64,000 nt of DNA. Origin: Anseranas semipalmata (Eukaryota; Chordata; Aves; Anseriformes; Anseranatidae). Under the pieces are notes generated by a model. That model worked only from the letters and a program-made list of their open reading frames with translations. It was not told the DNA's origin and searched no databases. Position numbers and translations under genes: made by a program. Of this stretch, positions 1 through 14,299 are shown one piece after another; position 1 is the stretch's first letter, and every line of letters starts with the position of its first letter. The stretch spans positions 9,147-73,146 of the forward strand of contig VXAA01001112.1 in the NCBI GenBank assembly GCA_013399115.1, read 5' to 3'.

Positions 1-518
1 TGGAGCAGTTTGGTCCTGAGGGATGCGCCCCGTGGTACGGACCCATATGGGAGCAGTTCTGGAAGAGCTGCAGCCTGTGGGCAGCCCACATTGGATCAGT
101 TCATGAAGGACTGCATTCCATGGAGCAGGGGCAGAGAGTGACCATGAGGGAGCAGCAGAGACAAAACCTTATGGACTGACCACGGCCCCAGTTTTTCATT
201 TCCTTCTGCCACCCAGGGGGAGGAGATAGAAGGATCTGCAGTGAAACTGAGCCTGGGAAGAAGGGGTGGGGAGAATCTGTTTTACTTTTTGTCTTTGTTT
301 CTTAGTGTCCTACTCTGTTATTAACTGGCAATAAATTAAATAAATCATCCCAAATCAAGGTTTTTTTGCCCATGATGCCAGTTGGTGAGTGATCTCCCTG
401 CCCTTATCTCAGCCCATGAGTATTTTCATCACCTTTTCTCCCTGTTTTCTTGGTGAGGATGGGGATTGAGAGATTGGCCTCGTGGGCGCCTGGTAATCAG
501 CTAAGGTCAACCCTACAC
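1..518 (+). mobile_element. Avian endogenous retrovirus LTR, 5' end cut by the window edge
   Basis: This looks like the 3' part of an avian ERV long terminal repeat (probably ERVL-type) in forward orientation. Bases 1-150 hold degenerate tandem units of about 45-50 bp, each opening with GGAGCAGTT-like sequence and closing near a GTGG...ACCCA-like block, as in the U3 region of this LTR class. Two AATAAA polyadenylation signals lie at 330-335 and 339-344. They are followed by the characteristic block at 376-419 (CCAGTTGGTGAGTGATCTCC, then TTATCTCAGCCCATGA). The element ends near GGTCAACCCTACACA at 504-518, with a terminal CA. No retroviral gene follows, so this is probably a solo LTR, but its left half is outside the window. 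The match is from memory of the family; a repeat-library search would name it. Confidence 0.75.
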
Positions 519-1184
519 ATTCTTTAATAACTGACAAACAATTGAAAATCCATTTTGGTCCCCCTGCTCCTAGTACCTGTATACCATTGCCAGTGCCTGG
601 GTTCTTGGGCATTCTTGCACCACAACCAGGGTTATGGCACAGCAATAGCAGGTCAGCTGCCAAACCCACTGGTCAACAGCATGACCACACAGCTGTGCTG
701 TTTTTGGACTAGGTAGTCAGCATCATCATGGGCAGCTCTGAACTCTGCCTCATATTTCCAAAATGAGACATAGGATTCTGAATCGGAACTAAAAAATATC
801 TGCTTTGCCTCTCCATAGATATTTTCCTTTCTTAAAAGGGAAAAAGGAAAAGAAGGAACTACTAATATGAACATTTCAGAAAAGGAATGTGCACAGCTGG
901 TAAAAGCAAGCACTATTAAATTCATCAAGCAATCACCTTAACTTAGAAGTAAACATAGTTGATGGTGCTCTCCTAAAGGTCCTTCTAAGTTTATGTGGGT
1001 GATACTCTGTTGAAAACAGACTTTAATCTTATGAGATATTACTTTATACCATTCCCAAAGTATTATTAATTCCCCACCTCTTCATGGAGCAAGACATGGA
1101 TAAAAGACATCTCAGTTTGATTCAAGTTAATATTAGAAAAGCAGAAATTTACATATTCTCATTCTCTTTCAAGAGACGGCAGTG

Positions 1185-1215
1185 AAAAAAAAAAAAGAGA
1201 GAGAGAGAGAGAGAG
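1185..1215 (+). repeat. Poly-A followed by (GA)n microsatellite
   Basis: Twelve A residues (1185-1196) run directly into about nine GA dinucleotides. It is purely simple sequence. Confidence 0.95.
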
Positions 1216-1336
1216 GGAGATGCTTGCAGAGGAGTCCACAGGTATTTTTTCCAGCTGTCTTTGTGAGGTTTGCTTCTACCTGAGGAAAACAGGAGCAAAA
1301 GTGACAAAAAGGATGCAAGCATTGCTGTCAATTACA

Positions 1337-1352
1337 ATATATATATATATAT
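1337..1352. repeat. (AT)8 microsatellite
   Basis: Eight uninterrupted AT dinucleotides. Confidence 0.9.
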
Positions 1353-2153
1353 GAAAGCAAAAGTTGAATATAAAGTTAAGTGCAGTTTTTTGTCTCCCTC
1401 AGGTAACAGAATTATTTGACTGAAGTAATGAATCTACTCCCAACTTGCTGCAAACTGAATTTTATATTCTTGATTGGATTGTTTTAGAAAACGGGTCCTG
1501 GGTTCAGAACCCAACCTTTGCAATCTGTTCAAGAATACCAGGTTGGAGAAGTTACAGTGAAAGTATGGTTTCTGAAGTCAAAAGGAATTATAAGTAAGAT
1601 ACAAAGATCACTTTTAAAGAGTGATTGAAGAGGCAGCAAGATGAATGCAATTATAACAGCTTGTGCAGGATGATTTCAGTTCTTTGAAATAATCAGTGCT
1701 ATAAATCCTTCTCCTCCACCATGAATGGTTTTGTTCAAGAATACACTTCAGCCAGGTGACCTTTTATCTTTTTACCACATTAAAAATTTCACTCATGTTC
1801 TTGTTTCAGGAGAAGGAGTGCTTGCTCAGCTGAACAAAATCTTTTTTTCTTCCTCCCAGGACATTAAGGACTTGCATCATCTATTTTAAAAACAAGATTC
1901 ATTTTAATTCAATGTTCCAGTCAAGGCCATGCATGTAATGCCATATTCTTGACAAACCTTATTTAAAAGCCTGTGTTTCATTTTACAAGTTTTTATTGAA
2001 TGTAGTCTCATTGTTCTGAAACACAGTGTCAACACAGAGACAAGAAAACGCTTTTTCTCATCTTGTATAGCAACACAGCACCGTTGTTTGTACAAATGTT
2101 TGCAGATTAGGTGTTTACAGGCTATTAACACATCAATTTTAATTTCATTTCTC

Positions 2154-2173
2154 ATAGATAGATTAGATAGATA
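2154..2173 (+). repeat. Short (GATA)n-like repeat
   Basis: Imperfect GATA units interrupted by GATTA. A second GATA tract lies about 260 bp downstream. Confidence 0.8.
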
Positions 2174-2414
2174 ACCCCAACCACATGGATTTAAAAAAAA
2201 TAAAAATGAGTTGTGCTTAACTTACATTCAGAAATAAGCAAGACAAGAGTAGACAAAAGTGTATTTCAGCAACTGCTGCATCATCCTTTTCTCTGACATA
2301 TCTGGCTCTGCATTCAGAGTAGGTCTTTGATATAGAGATATATGGTAGTAGCTTACAGCTGGGAATCTTTCACCTCCAGCAATTCTCCCTTCCCAAGATC
2401 CTAAAAGATAATGC

Positions 2415-2437
2415 ATAGATAGATAGATAGACAGATA
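2415..2437 (+). repeat. (ATAG)n microsatellite
   Basis: Four to five ATAG/GATA units, the last altered to GACA. Confidence 0.9.
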
Positions 2438-2932
2438 AACAAATGGTCAGAAATTACTTAGGACCTTAATTCCAATTGATTTTTCAGGGAGACAGATTAC
2501 TGAGGAATATTTATCCAAAGTCACACAAATGCTTCCGGAAAAGTTGCCCAGGATTTCCATTAAAAGCACATTTTTAGTTAAGGATATAACTACAGTATAA
2601 TTTCTATAATTTCTATTTCTAAATAGTAGAAATTACTGCCAAGTTTTATTTAGGCTCCTTGTACTCACAATTCCAGGTTTCAAAGAATTATATTTAAATG
2701 AAAGGTGAAATGAGGAGACATTTTGCTGGGATCACAATGAAGGTGAAAAGCAAATAACGATGCTGCTCTTTCCACTCTGACAAGATGGCTAGCTGTTTGC
2801 CAAAAGTATTGCTGCTGAAATGATCAGCACTGACTTTGGGATTATCATTAAGTTTATATCAGTGTAATATTGTAGTGCATCTGATTCTGTATAAACATAG
2901 CCTTTTTTCTATGGCTTTATAAAAAATCCCAG

Positions 2933-2976
2933 AAAAAAAAAATATATATATATACATATTATTATTATTATTATTT
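2933..2976 (+). repeat. Compound poly-A / (AT)n / (ATT)n microsatellite
   Basis: A run of A, then alternating AT, then five ATT trinucleotides. The compound structure is typical of slippage-prone AT-rich DNA. Confidence 0.9.
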
Positions 2977-5900
2977 TAAAAAGCAGAAAACTGAACATAA
3001 CTGTCTCCTTAGGGTCTCTCAGCTGGTCTGGTTCATGATGCTGTTTCAAAGTCCAGAGCTGTAACCTGGTAACTGTGTTCCCTCCTCTTTTGATATCACC
3101 CCCAGACAGCCTGACTGATTGTGTTAGCTGAACTCGAATGCTGTAAAACCACATCTGGAGACACTCAGCACCATAAAAATCTGGTTCTAAGCACCTTAGT
3201 GCTATGCAGACCTCATGCCTTCACCCTTAACAGAACTTTAATTATAGCATCCAGCATCAAGATTAAAATGAAAATACAAAGCCAGAGGAAATAACAAGAA
3301 AAACTGAGTATTGAAAAAATTAAAGGAAAAAAAAATGGAAATACAGGGGAGGTAAAAAAAAAAAAAATTGTCTGGTAAAATTTAAAGACAGTACTTCATT
3401 GTGAGGATCTTCCAGCATGTATTTGTGAGGGCACTGAGTTGCATTAAGAAGTAGCATGGTTTGGCTTGTCTATGGGTAGGAGATCATCACATCTTCTTCA
3501 CCACCAGTAGTCCCCCCACCACCCTCCAGTATGCTGAATTTCACCTGTGCCCCCCTGAAGCACTCAGCTTAGACAAGATATCCTTAAATCTCACTTACAT
3601 TTTCTGTGTATTGAAGTCCTTTCCAGTTACATGAAAATGCTGCAGGTGGTGTGGCTAATTTTCCGGTTCTCTTTGCCTCAGAACTAACTATTGCCTCATT
3701 GTCTCTGCTCTGTCTCTTTAATTAAATAATTTAATTGCCTTGTCTTTTTTTATTTTAACTACATCTACTCCAAATGTTTGGTAAATAAGTTTTACAGTTA
3801 AATAGTTGTTGGCTTTTTTCTATAGATAAAATTTATATAATATTCATAATGCATTACCTATTGCTCATGTGTAACCCAGCACTGTAATTAAATTATTTTC
3901 CCAAATTAACTTTGGTTATGTAGTAGCTAGAGTTGAAGTTCTAATTTAATGTTAGATTAGTGGAACATCTCCTCCAGGGACAGGCGTTAGAGAGCTAACA
4001 AAACTCATTCACCGTACTCATAAACACCATGAGGATTGGCATACTCCACTGGCTGCTGCAGGCAGCAGACCAGGCACGTGTTCCTTGTTCAGGGTTCCAG
4101 AAATTGAAAAGAGAGAAGAAAAAATTATCCATGGGAGTAAGCAGCATGAAAATATGTCTTTTCTGTACAAATAAAACAGGAAAAAGCCACCTGCTTTGGC
4201 TTTTTTGCACAAGTCTAAGTCCTAGGTTTGTGGTGAGCACCCAAATAGTTTCCATAGCCAGTGCATTTGAAACAGTCATCCTACTTTTCCTCATCCTCAC
4301 TGAAAAAGGAATAGGTCATATGACCCAAAAGGTGTCAGGATTTTCACAAGAGAAGACCAAGCTGAAAAAATACTTATGCATGACTGGGAAGGAACCAAGA
4401 CATGGGAGCCTGACCAGCTCACACAACAAAAGAGGCCACCATGCCCAAGTGGTGTGCACAGTGATTGCTGCAGTGAATATAAGCCTGTCATTGAACACAG
4501 GTGGGAATTAGAAAAGGAACAGCAATCCTTATGAATCAATAGAGGTTTGCTGCTGGGATAATCACTACTATAAATCTTCAATGTCCCACAGATAAAGCTC
4601 CACAATCATATAAGTTGCCAATTAATGGTCTGCAGGCATATTTCTACCCACCTACTGACAATATTGGCAAAATACCACATTAATGATCTAGCTGAACAGT
4701 TCCATGAGGCACTTTTATGTTGGGTTAAAATTGCAAGAAAATATTCTCATTTGAGCATATGAAATTACCAGCCAAAATAACCTGTCAATTTCCAAACACT
4801 ACACAGATAACAGCTTTTAACATGTAAAACCACATAGTCAACAAAGTACAGTAAGATGCTAATGTCTTAACAACATGTAATTGAGACAGTTTATTCTTCT
4901 GTGCTTAAAGCATGAATCACAAATCTGAGTCTTACTGAAATGTGTACAGAACAAGGTTCAAGGGAAAAAGAGGAGAGACACACTTGTAAACATTCAGAAT
5001 TATTTCCAGAAAACCATTCTGCCAAAGTTGCATTTACTCTGAAATATTTGTGTTACTACATGTGGAAAGCTGGCTTTCTCTAAACTTGTCTCCTTTGTCA
5101 TGCAATTTCTATGCTCCAGCATCTCCCCATTATATCTCATTACAAGACTCTCACTATATATGATCTTATTAGGACAAGTTCTGTGCTTTTCTTTCAGGGT
5201 GATAAATTTCAAGGTTTCATGTGTTCATACTTCTCTTTACTCTTATGATGAGGTAAATATTTTATCAACATTATGCAGTACTGAAAGGCTCATGGGGTAT
5301 AAGAATTAATTTGGCTGCTGTACTAAAGATGTAAATTACACAGGAAGTAGTGAACCTTTAGAATAGCTATTGAACACCCAGGATCTGCACTGGTAATGCT
5401 TTTCCAACCCACTCCTGTTCATTCTCAGCAATAATAAATAATAATTTTTAAAGGAAGTATTTTAGCTGTGTGACTGTACTGAGTTTTCACATAGTGCCAG
5501 ATGATTTTTGCAGGTGGCCAAGTGCACTGTCTCCATAGCGCTATTCATCCCTCCAGGAAGGAGATGCACAGTTCTTTATTGAATCATGAATGTGACTTCA
5601 TATGAATACATATTTGCACATGGATCAATTTTGCAATCTGTGGAAAAGCTCCCTTTCAGCTGCATAAAAGCTGAAATCTTATTAAAAAAAAAAAAATGCC
5701 CTTCTGCTACATGAGGGTGCAGACTTGCCTTCTGATGTGCAGTATTTTGTGTTCCTAGGTGCCTGGAAAACTTCTGTCAGCTATCAGTAGTGCAGAATTC
5801 CTTCTGAAAATACAAACCCAACACCTACAACAAACCAGCCAGGCCCTGAAGCATTATTAAGATTGCTAGTGGTTATGGGAATATAGAGACAAATGCAGGT

Positions 5901-7500
5901 TTCTAAAGTTTAGGTCCAGAAGGCACCCATGAGATTTGGTGTGTTAGATCTTTTGTGTAATATGGAAGTTGAAACCTCATCCATTAGATCAGGTTTCAGT
6001 TGCACTCCTACATTTTAAGGCACAGAAGTGGTAAGGGCGCTACCTAGGTGATTTAGAGGTTTAGAAACACTTCCAGGATGTGTAGGCAAGTTGGTCTGAT
6101 AGTCACCCACAGTTATCAGATCTGTCCCTAATGTTCAGAGTAGTGGAAAAATGTCAGTACAGGCTGACATTCCTGGGAAGAAGATAAGTTTGCAAATGTT
6201 CATCCATTGTGTTTGTCACCGACTATAGGAAGAAAGTGTATCTTTGCAGAATATCTTGTGCTTATGAGCTAAATAATATGGCTCAGAAAGCCTGGTCTCA
6301 GCATTGTTTGCTTTTTAACAGCTGGCTGCCTAATTTTCTCTTTCAACTCCTACAAAAAATGTTGATAAGCAAAGTTTTGCTAAAAGACCTGACTGCATTG
6401 GCAACTTGCTGTTCAGGGTGTCTTTTAAACTGCACAAAGATAGCTCAGGCTGCTCAGAAGCTATGCAAAGGGATACTGTATAAAAAACTCAATCATTTTT
6501 ATCCCCTGCTCAGACTTCTGGTCCTATTACTGAGAAGGACCCAAGCACATGGCCTCCTATGGCTATTGCAAAATGATGAAATGCCTACAGCTAAAAGGAG
6601 AGGACATTACAATTGTTTTGACCATCAAAGCCAAAGTGTTATTGTGCAATTTATTGCCTCACATACACTGTGCTAGACCCAAAGAATGATCCTGTTTGTA
6701 TAAAGCTACTATTACCTGTTTGAAAAGGAGCCAATCTTCAAAGAAAGTGAAAAAATAATCAACCACAAGAAGGATGCACTTATTTCCTCTCCCTGATATC
6801 TATTACTTCATTTTGCACCGCTTCTAACAGACACAAAATGCTGAAATAATGGCAAGCTGGGACACTTTATTACCTAGAGCATCATAACAACACATGTAGT
6901 GTGGCAAACCTCAATTCCAATTTCTCACATACATTTAGTTCCATTCCGTGGTGTTGCTTGTACAGCAGGAATTTATTTTGCATTTAAAATGGGCAATTCA
7001 TTGCTTAATCTGCTTCACATGCTTTGAAATCTCTGAGCTCGTTGTCCATGACAGTCTGACAGCATCAGTAAGATGCATCTCCTTTCCACCATGATTGCAA
7101 ACTTGAATTTAAATGCAGGTTTCTTGTATTTTCCACTGCAGGTATCAAGTTCTTTCTTTTTAAACTTTTTTTATTACTATTCTACAGTCATACCATCTTA
7201 GCTTTTACTGAGTTTTGATGGTAGAAAACAGTTTTCATCCCAGAGACATGAGGACGTTTCAGAAGTTCCACAGTTTTATATTTACACCTGTAAAAGAAGT
7301 TACTAGCATCTTCTTCCAAATTTGTGTGGTTTTAAACTTCTTGTTTGGGCTTTTTAATTATCATATCTGTTCTCAGGGCCTGATATAGCCAGGTATATAC
7401 ATTTAAAGAGATGACAAACAGTTACCAATAAAATAGGATATCATCTAGCCTAATTCACTCAATGCACTACTGCCTGTGTTGCACTTGTGTGGAACGCCTT

Positions 7501-7556
7501 ACAGTCAGAATATAGTGATAATAGTGATAATACAGTCAGATATAGTGATATAGTAA
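7501..7556 (+). repeat. Imperfect tandem duplication, about 31 bp unit
   Basis: ACAGTCAGA followed by ATAGTGATA units occurs twice in direct order (starting at 7501 and 7532), with an internal 9-bp repeat ATAGTGATA. The result is an interrupted minisatellite-like patch. Confidence 0.75.
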
Positions 7557-10500
7557 GGTTGATTGAAGCTGCGCATTACCTGCAATTTGTGGAACATAGT
7601 GCACCTCAGGAAAAATATTACTTCTCCAGGAGGACAAATGCATCTACAAAACTTGATAAGCTCATGCCTGTTGCATGATCACGCTCATCTTTAATCCCTG
7701 TGACCTTTTGCACAAATGAGCAAACTCAAATACACTGTGAGGATTTTTCTATTTTGTTTTGTAGGTAAAGGGAACTAATTTGAATTTCTGATGGGAGGAG
7801 AAAATATTATGATAGTCTTGTGATAGAGAAATAATAAAAAAAACTGAGCTGAAAACATTCCAGTGCTACTTTTGATGGTCTTGCCTCTTCTACAGATATT
7901 TGTCAACAGTGCTGTTAGGGTGCTGTCAACACGGCTGTCTTCTAAACTGAGAAATAGGTGTTCATTAGCAACACCAACCCATCAGCAGCAAACTGTCCAT
8001 TTCCTCACATCACATCCCTACTTAGTTTCCTAATTGTGGTAAAATAAACAGACTACAAGCACTCAGAGCAACACACAAAAACAGAGGCACATATAAACTG
8101 CCTGAAACCATACAACAAATCAGTTGCAAAATCAGAACCAGAACATTTCTAACAAGCACACATTCCTCAGAATGTGCTGCTTTTCTATTGATCCCTGAAG
8201 ATTCTCAGGTGGATCAGAAAATACAGTTGATAGAAAACCAAAGGACCTACAAATGGCTGCTTAGGTTGCAATCATTGCCAAAGGTGATTTCACTATTCAG
8301 TACACTCAAAATAACCAACTTGCAGCTAAAATGCACCCTGATGAAGAAGGCCACCACAAAGCCTGCCTATTGCTCAGTCCAAATCAAGAGTAAGGCTTAA
8401 CTGGGATTTAAAAATGCATAGGACTTGAGTTGCCTTTATATCATACATGACTTCTCCGGCACTGACAGTGCTTTGAGTTCTTCCTCCTTTCATGACAGAC
8501 AATGTAGTCAGTGCTCACTTGAAAGAGTTAATGGTTTTACTACAGAATAGTTATGTGGCTTACAATTAAATCCATTAACATGCACAGCAAAAGAGAACAC
8601 AAAGTTCCAAGACCTTCCTGAAACCACAAAGCAAAAAGAATTAGAAGGAAAATAATTATTGGGATGTTACCTAAGTCTGTATATAAATGATACCAGCTTT
8701 CTACCTTTGCGAGTCTACCCAGCTGCTCTCCCTATTTGGTGCTGCCACAACCATCCCAGCTCACTGAAGAGGTTTGTCAATACTTTTTATATCAGACTTG
8801 TTACATGGCACCTCAACAACTTGTTCTTTTGTTCAGTCATGTTAGAAATGTGTTTCCTTCATCAGACCAGTTCAGTCCATGAGCATCCAAGACCAAGTGA
8901 AAAACTGTAGTAACAATGGAAATCTGAGAGGATAGCATCTTAGAAAGGCAAAGTTTTACAAAGAGGCAGGGTAGCAGTCACTACTGCAAACTAGCCTTTG
9001 TGGTCTGCTGCTTTTCACATACAGAAAGGTGATAACACCCTAATGAGACCTGACAGAGTCCAAAGAGAAAAATAACTCCCTGTCAGAGTCTCCCTGACAC
9101 GTTGCAGAAACATTAAATAACTTCATGGCTTTTTTGTACTCAACCAAAGTTAATATGGGTTTATCTTAGGGAAAAGTATTAGTGTAACAACTTAAAAAGA
9201 AAGTACATTAAAGGGCATGAGATTTTTCTGTACAGGTCCCTCCTGATGTTTACTTCTAAATTGTTGTGTTTTTTTATTTTTAATTGACAGAAGGATACAA
9301 ATTTGGCCATCAGTTCTGGTAAACATTTTTTTAAAGACTGTGGGAGGCTATCTCTCTTTCTCGATTAGTATTTCTTGCATTTATTTGACAAGCATGATTG
9401 TACCTTGTGTAGTGCTGCCATGAGGATTTGCATGTATGGCTAAACAAAATTTAGGCTAAATTCCAAGTGGGCCATTATTATCTCATGTTTATTCCTGTTT
9501 ATTTTGCTTGTTTCCCTATATCTGTATTGTGGAAGTGTATACATATATAAAATTTCGCAATTCTTCTGTCACATAACAGAATGGATGAAAAAATAACCTC
9601 AACTACATATCTAAGTCTGACCTCAGGTGTAACCTAACATTTTTTTGCCCCATGATCTGTCTTCAGAGCTCAAGAAATTGTACTTATTTAAAACTTATCA
9701 TTCAGAAGGAAATACTGCTTCAGTTTAAAAAATAATAATAATAATTAGAAAAGTCTCTTGCTTGAAAGATTGGTCAACTGGAAACAAATAGCAACATGTT
9801 GAAAGAGTGCCGATTGTGAAAGATTATCATATGTTCCACATTTTGTGCAACACAATTCTAGAAAAAATAAGTAGATACAAGATTCTGATTCATTTTGTGA
9901 ATGTTGTATTTTTTTTTTTTTTTATGTTAAAAAGATACAATGGTGACATAGCAAAAACATCTGGAAAACATCTGAAACAACACAAAAAAATACTTTTTTT
10001 TAAAGTAAGAAAATACATGAACTAAAAATGAAGATAAATAATTGCAGTCTGACATGAATTAGAAACTTTCAAGAAGTTCTAGTTTGGGTATGCAAGGTAA
10101 GTAGCATCCCTTTAAAAAGATTTAATTAAATTTAGAAAGTAACTAAGACCAATTCTTTCCAACTCATCCCCTCTTCTCCATTGTTATGACAGAATTTGAA
10201 ACGTGGTGAGAATAAAAAAACAACATAGGAGATATGCCCTCAGAGACAATATTTCAGACTTATTGTCCAGATTCCACCAATCCAATTAGATTATTTGAAG
10301 TGATAGTTCATAAATTGTTAATATATTGCTCTGTAAGTGATGAAAAATACTTATCTCATTTTTCCAGCCCGCTGGCTCAATTTCTGTACTTTACAATCAT
10401 TTGTTACAAAATTTTCATTTTTCCATTACTTTTTATTGTTCGTTCAGAAATAAAATCCTATTAACAGAGGATTTATGATGACAAGATAACTACAGTGCAG

Positions 10501-13183
10501 GAGTGGAGAGGGTGTGAGTTTAATGACACACAAATAAAGTTTAATGAAATATTATGAAATGGAAATAACATAGCGTCTGAATAAATCTCACTGGTAACTA
10601 TGCATTATAATTGTAAGAAAAGAAAATTCATGAGAGAAAGAGGCAGTAAATATGAAGAAAAACAATACACTGATTAGACAGCAGTACTATCCAATATGGT
10701 AGCCCTATTCAGAGTTATATTCATAAGGATTTCCTCAAAAGAATTCCTTAACTCTGCACTTCTTCCCCAGCCCTGTCTATAGATATCCCTCTTCTGTCTA
10801 TAGATATCTGCCAATAAGGGAAAGGAATTAATAAAAAATCAATATACCTCAATGATACAGATTACATATTCAAAGCAATTCAGAACAGATAGTAACAAAG
10901 AGGTGGTACAGAGATCTTGCACTGGAACATGCAATAAAGAAACATGTATCTAATGCCCACTTCAAGAAGGTGATTTATTTTAAGCCATCCCTTAAATTCT
11001 CTTAAAAAGGAAAAAAAAAAAAAAAAGACTTTTAAAACATAGTATCGTAAAACTTCGTTGAAAGGAGGGATTTTTGAGGCATATCTAACACAAGCCATGA
11101 CAGGGCATGATACCCAAATTTTAGGGAAGTTAAAGGTAACACAAAGAATAGCATACCATGCAGTTAATGAAGGATTTCATCCTTCTGATTTGAGATTCAT
11201 TAATAACCTTAATTTAAATACTTTTTTTTTTCCTTATAGTCCTCCAAAGTAATATTGGTAGCAAAGCTGTTCTGTTCTATAACCTGCATATTCTATTTAT
11301 CTTTGCACAAATGTCTCTGTAGGGTTGATTGTTGCAAGTGACCCAAAGACAGGGATCCAACAAGTACAAGTCTAGGGACAACTTTGTCCAGAAAAAAATA
11401 CTGTATATGTTGGGTTTTGACGGAGGTGCAGCTGTTGCTTGTGCATTCATGTCTCCTTCCTACCAGCATTTGTTAAGCTGTGTTACTGAAACAGGTTTTC
11501 TACTCTGCAGAGAGATTACTTCTAAGATGCTTCTCCTTTCCATATTAAAGCTCAGACATTGTGTAGGGGCATTAAATTCGATACAGTGATTGATTCATAG
11601 ATAATTGCATGCAAGCTCTGATAACTATGAATGTATTAGAAGATTGAAAGTATCTGCAAATATTTCAGCTAGATAATTTCTAGACAATAGGCTGCTAGCT
11701 TAATAATCAGTTCAACTATTCATTATACATTTTTCATGATGTATTGTGTAATCGTAAGTTATTATTCTCCACACGTCTCTGCTTTGGAGGCAATAAGATA
11801 AGTTTACTGTGGTTTTGGCAAAATAACATAATTCCTATAGAAAAAATCATGTGATAGTCTTTCAAGTCATTGAGAGAGCTTGAGATAAAAGACATTACCA
11901 AAAAGCAGAAGTGTAATTATAGATCACTGTGCCCATTTTTGTAAAAAATTACGTTTTACTACATTTCCTTTTCCCTAGAGAAATTATGTATCTATTTACA
12001 ACACATATATAACATAATATATCTATTAGAAAATGTGACATAACCAATCTATTGGTTCTGTTTGTTGAAGAAGGAATATCATCCCTCCTTGCTTAAGAAG
12101 TGTGACAGTACTGTCAATTACCATTGTGGATCAATATCAGCTAACAAGTATGTTCTTGAGCATGCTGTTGTAGTGGTAATCTTGTCATGTCTTTTATACA
12201 AGAGAACTTAAAATATTTATGTCATTAAAAAAATCTGCTGAACATAATAAGTCTCAGAAGTTTGGGGAAAATCACATTTATTTTTTCCTAGGTCTTTTGC
12301 AGGTACCTTAGCATTTTTAAAACACGGTGAAAGATTCATGAGTGTCTTACATCAGGAAAATTGTTGCCTCCTTTTCCCCTTCCACCTCTTTTAATAGTTT
12401 TTAATTTTCTATTCTGACAATGCCTCCCACCTAGAGTCCTGCTCTAGTCTTTTTCATTTTAAAATGCTTCTGTGCTGGAGGTGATATTTATTTGTTTATT
12501 TTTGTGCTTTGCAATCAAAAATAAGTCTTAAAACAGAAACAAACTATCTATCTCTATGGTCCATTAGGAAACCCTAGAGAAAGTCTATTGTTCAACAAGA
12601 GATACTTTTTGAAAGTACCCTCCTCATCAGTGTTCATTCAGGTTATCCACCTGTTTATGAAATGTTTGTCTAAACCTCTGATGTTTCTGAATCTCAGTAG
12701 CCCATTAAAAGGTCCACCTCCAGGAGCATGGGAATGTAAAAATGTAAGGGTTCACAGAGAGGACACACTTCAAATGGTTTTAACTCACCAAAACCCTTGA
12801 GCATCAGCCCATGTGTGCAGTGTGTTAATCCTCTCTGGCAGGCAGGTGGTCCACAAAGCAGCCCTTTTTGCCACAGAGGGTTGCTCATTTTCTAATTTCC
12901 CCTTAAGCTGAAGAACCATCATGCAAAAATAAAATAGAAGTAAGAGCAAATTCCTCCACTGTTATAAAATCAGACAGATTTTGTTTCTGCATTGTGTCTT
13001 TGCTGCTAAAGTATATGCCAAACATGATGGAATTTGGTATAAATGATCATTCCTACTCCTGTTAGTAATACTTTTACTGCTGAATCAGAAATGGAGATCT
13101 GTGTAATGTGATTCGTGATTGAATCCGCTGATTCTTAACTTCAGCTAAAATCCCTAATTATAGTTCATTTATTGGCATGGGGT

Positions 13184-13220
13184 AAAAAAAAAAAAAAANA
13201 AAAAAAAAAAAGAGAGAGAG
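13184..13220 (+). repeat. Poly-A / (GA)n tract containing an N
   Basis: About 27 A residues interrupted by an unresolved base at 13199, then a short GA run. The N marks an uncertain homopolymer length in the assembly. Confidence 0.95.
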
Positions 13221-14299
13221 ATGGAGAGGAGAACTGGGCCTTATTCTGACACATACAAATATAGTGAAAAAAAAAATGCTTTCACTGTGTCTACTTAGCT
13301 CTTTGCCTAAGTGTAAATGGCTATACCAGCTTTAAGGAAGGAGAAACTTATTTTTAGATACAGGCTTGAATACTCTTAGGACATAAATAAGAGTGTTCTT
13401 TCAGTGTAAAATAATAAAAAATAAAGAAGAAAAAAGAAAAAAAAGAGGAAGTATGAAACAGTGATAAAGTTCATTACAACTCTGGATGTGTAGATTCAAC
13501 TTTCAGTTTGTACCTGAAATAAAAAGTACACATATTTCATTTGGCTTTTTCTGACTAGTTAATTAAAAGTGAATCTTATCACCCTCAAACATTGTATTGT
13601 GACAAGTAAAGCACCCTGAAGAGAATCTTTGCTCAATTTTGAATTGACTTGTTCATAACATTTCAAAGCCTGATAAAAAAAAAGGAAAGAGGGGGATAGG
13701 TGGTGGTAGGGAGGCTTGTACAGCTTACACAGTCATGTCCATTATACTTTTTAGGAACATTCTCTTTTTCTACAAAAAACAGTTGAAATGAAATATGTCA
13801 ATGTAATAATGCTCATAGGTGCTATACAGCTTACACATGCAAAGCTCACACTACTCTATATTCTACATTACTTATTTCAGTAGCAACAGCCTCCTCTCAG
13901 CTTTCATATTTTTACTTTTTTTCATCAGCTATATGAATGAAAAGTATAAGTGATCATGTAAATTAATACTCAGTTTGTTTTACATGCAACAGAAGCCATG
14001 AAGTTAGGCATTACTTATGCTGCAAGATAAAATATGAGTATACCACCTTACCAGTTTGCAATAAGCAAATGAAAGTGTTAGATAGAAGTACCTTCCAGTG
14101 TCCTGAGACCAAATGTTTGAATGTGTTTGTACTGAAAGAGTAAAATCTAGTGGTAGTAGATTATTCCAGACCTAACAAGTGTGGTGTCTTTCAGACAGAA
14201 ATCAACAAACTAAGAAGTTTTTGCAGACTTTCTGATTGAAGAAGTCTTGAATGGACTGATCTGTATTTGTACTAGGTAAGTTGGGAAAGTACAACCTAT

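Larger units (their letters stand above)
519..14280. other. Intergenic DNA, no recognisable gene
   Basis: About 13.8 kb of AT-rich sequence without a supported gene. Open frames here (for example 4029-4511 and 6209-6676 on the plus strand) show no domain, no familiar motif and no conserved-looking composition, and competing frames are open over the same bases. The stretch holds short simple repeats, listed separately, and a 22-bp tandem duplication near 10774-10809 in which TGTCTATAGATATC occurs twice. I saw no tRNA, rRNA or recognisable transposon in it. Confidence 0.6.

Noticed and set aside
4029..4511. 160-codon plus-strand frame
   Set aside because: No domain or familiar motif, overlapped by equally open minus frames, and no splice or promoter support.
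6209..6676. 155-codon plus-strand frame
   Set aside because: Composition is that of translated intergenic DNA, rich in Leu, Cys and Lys with no motif; no homologue recognised.
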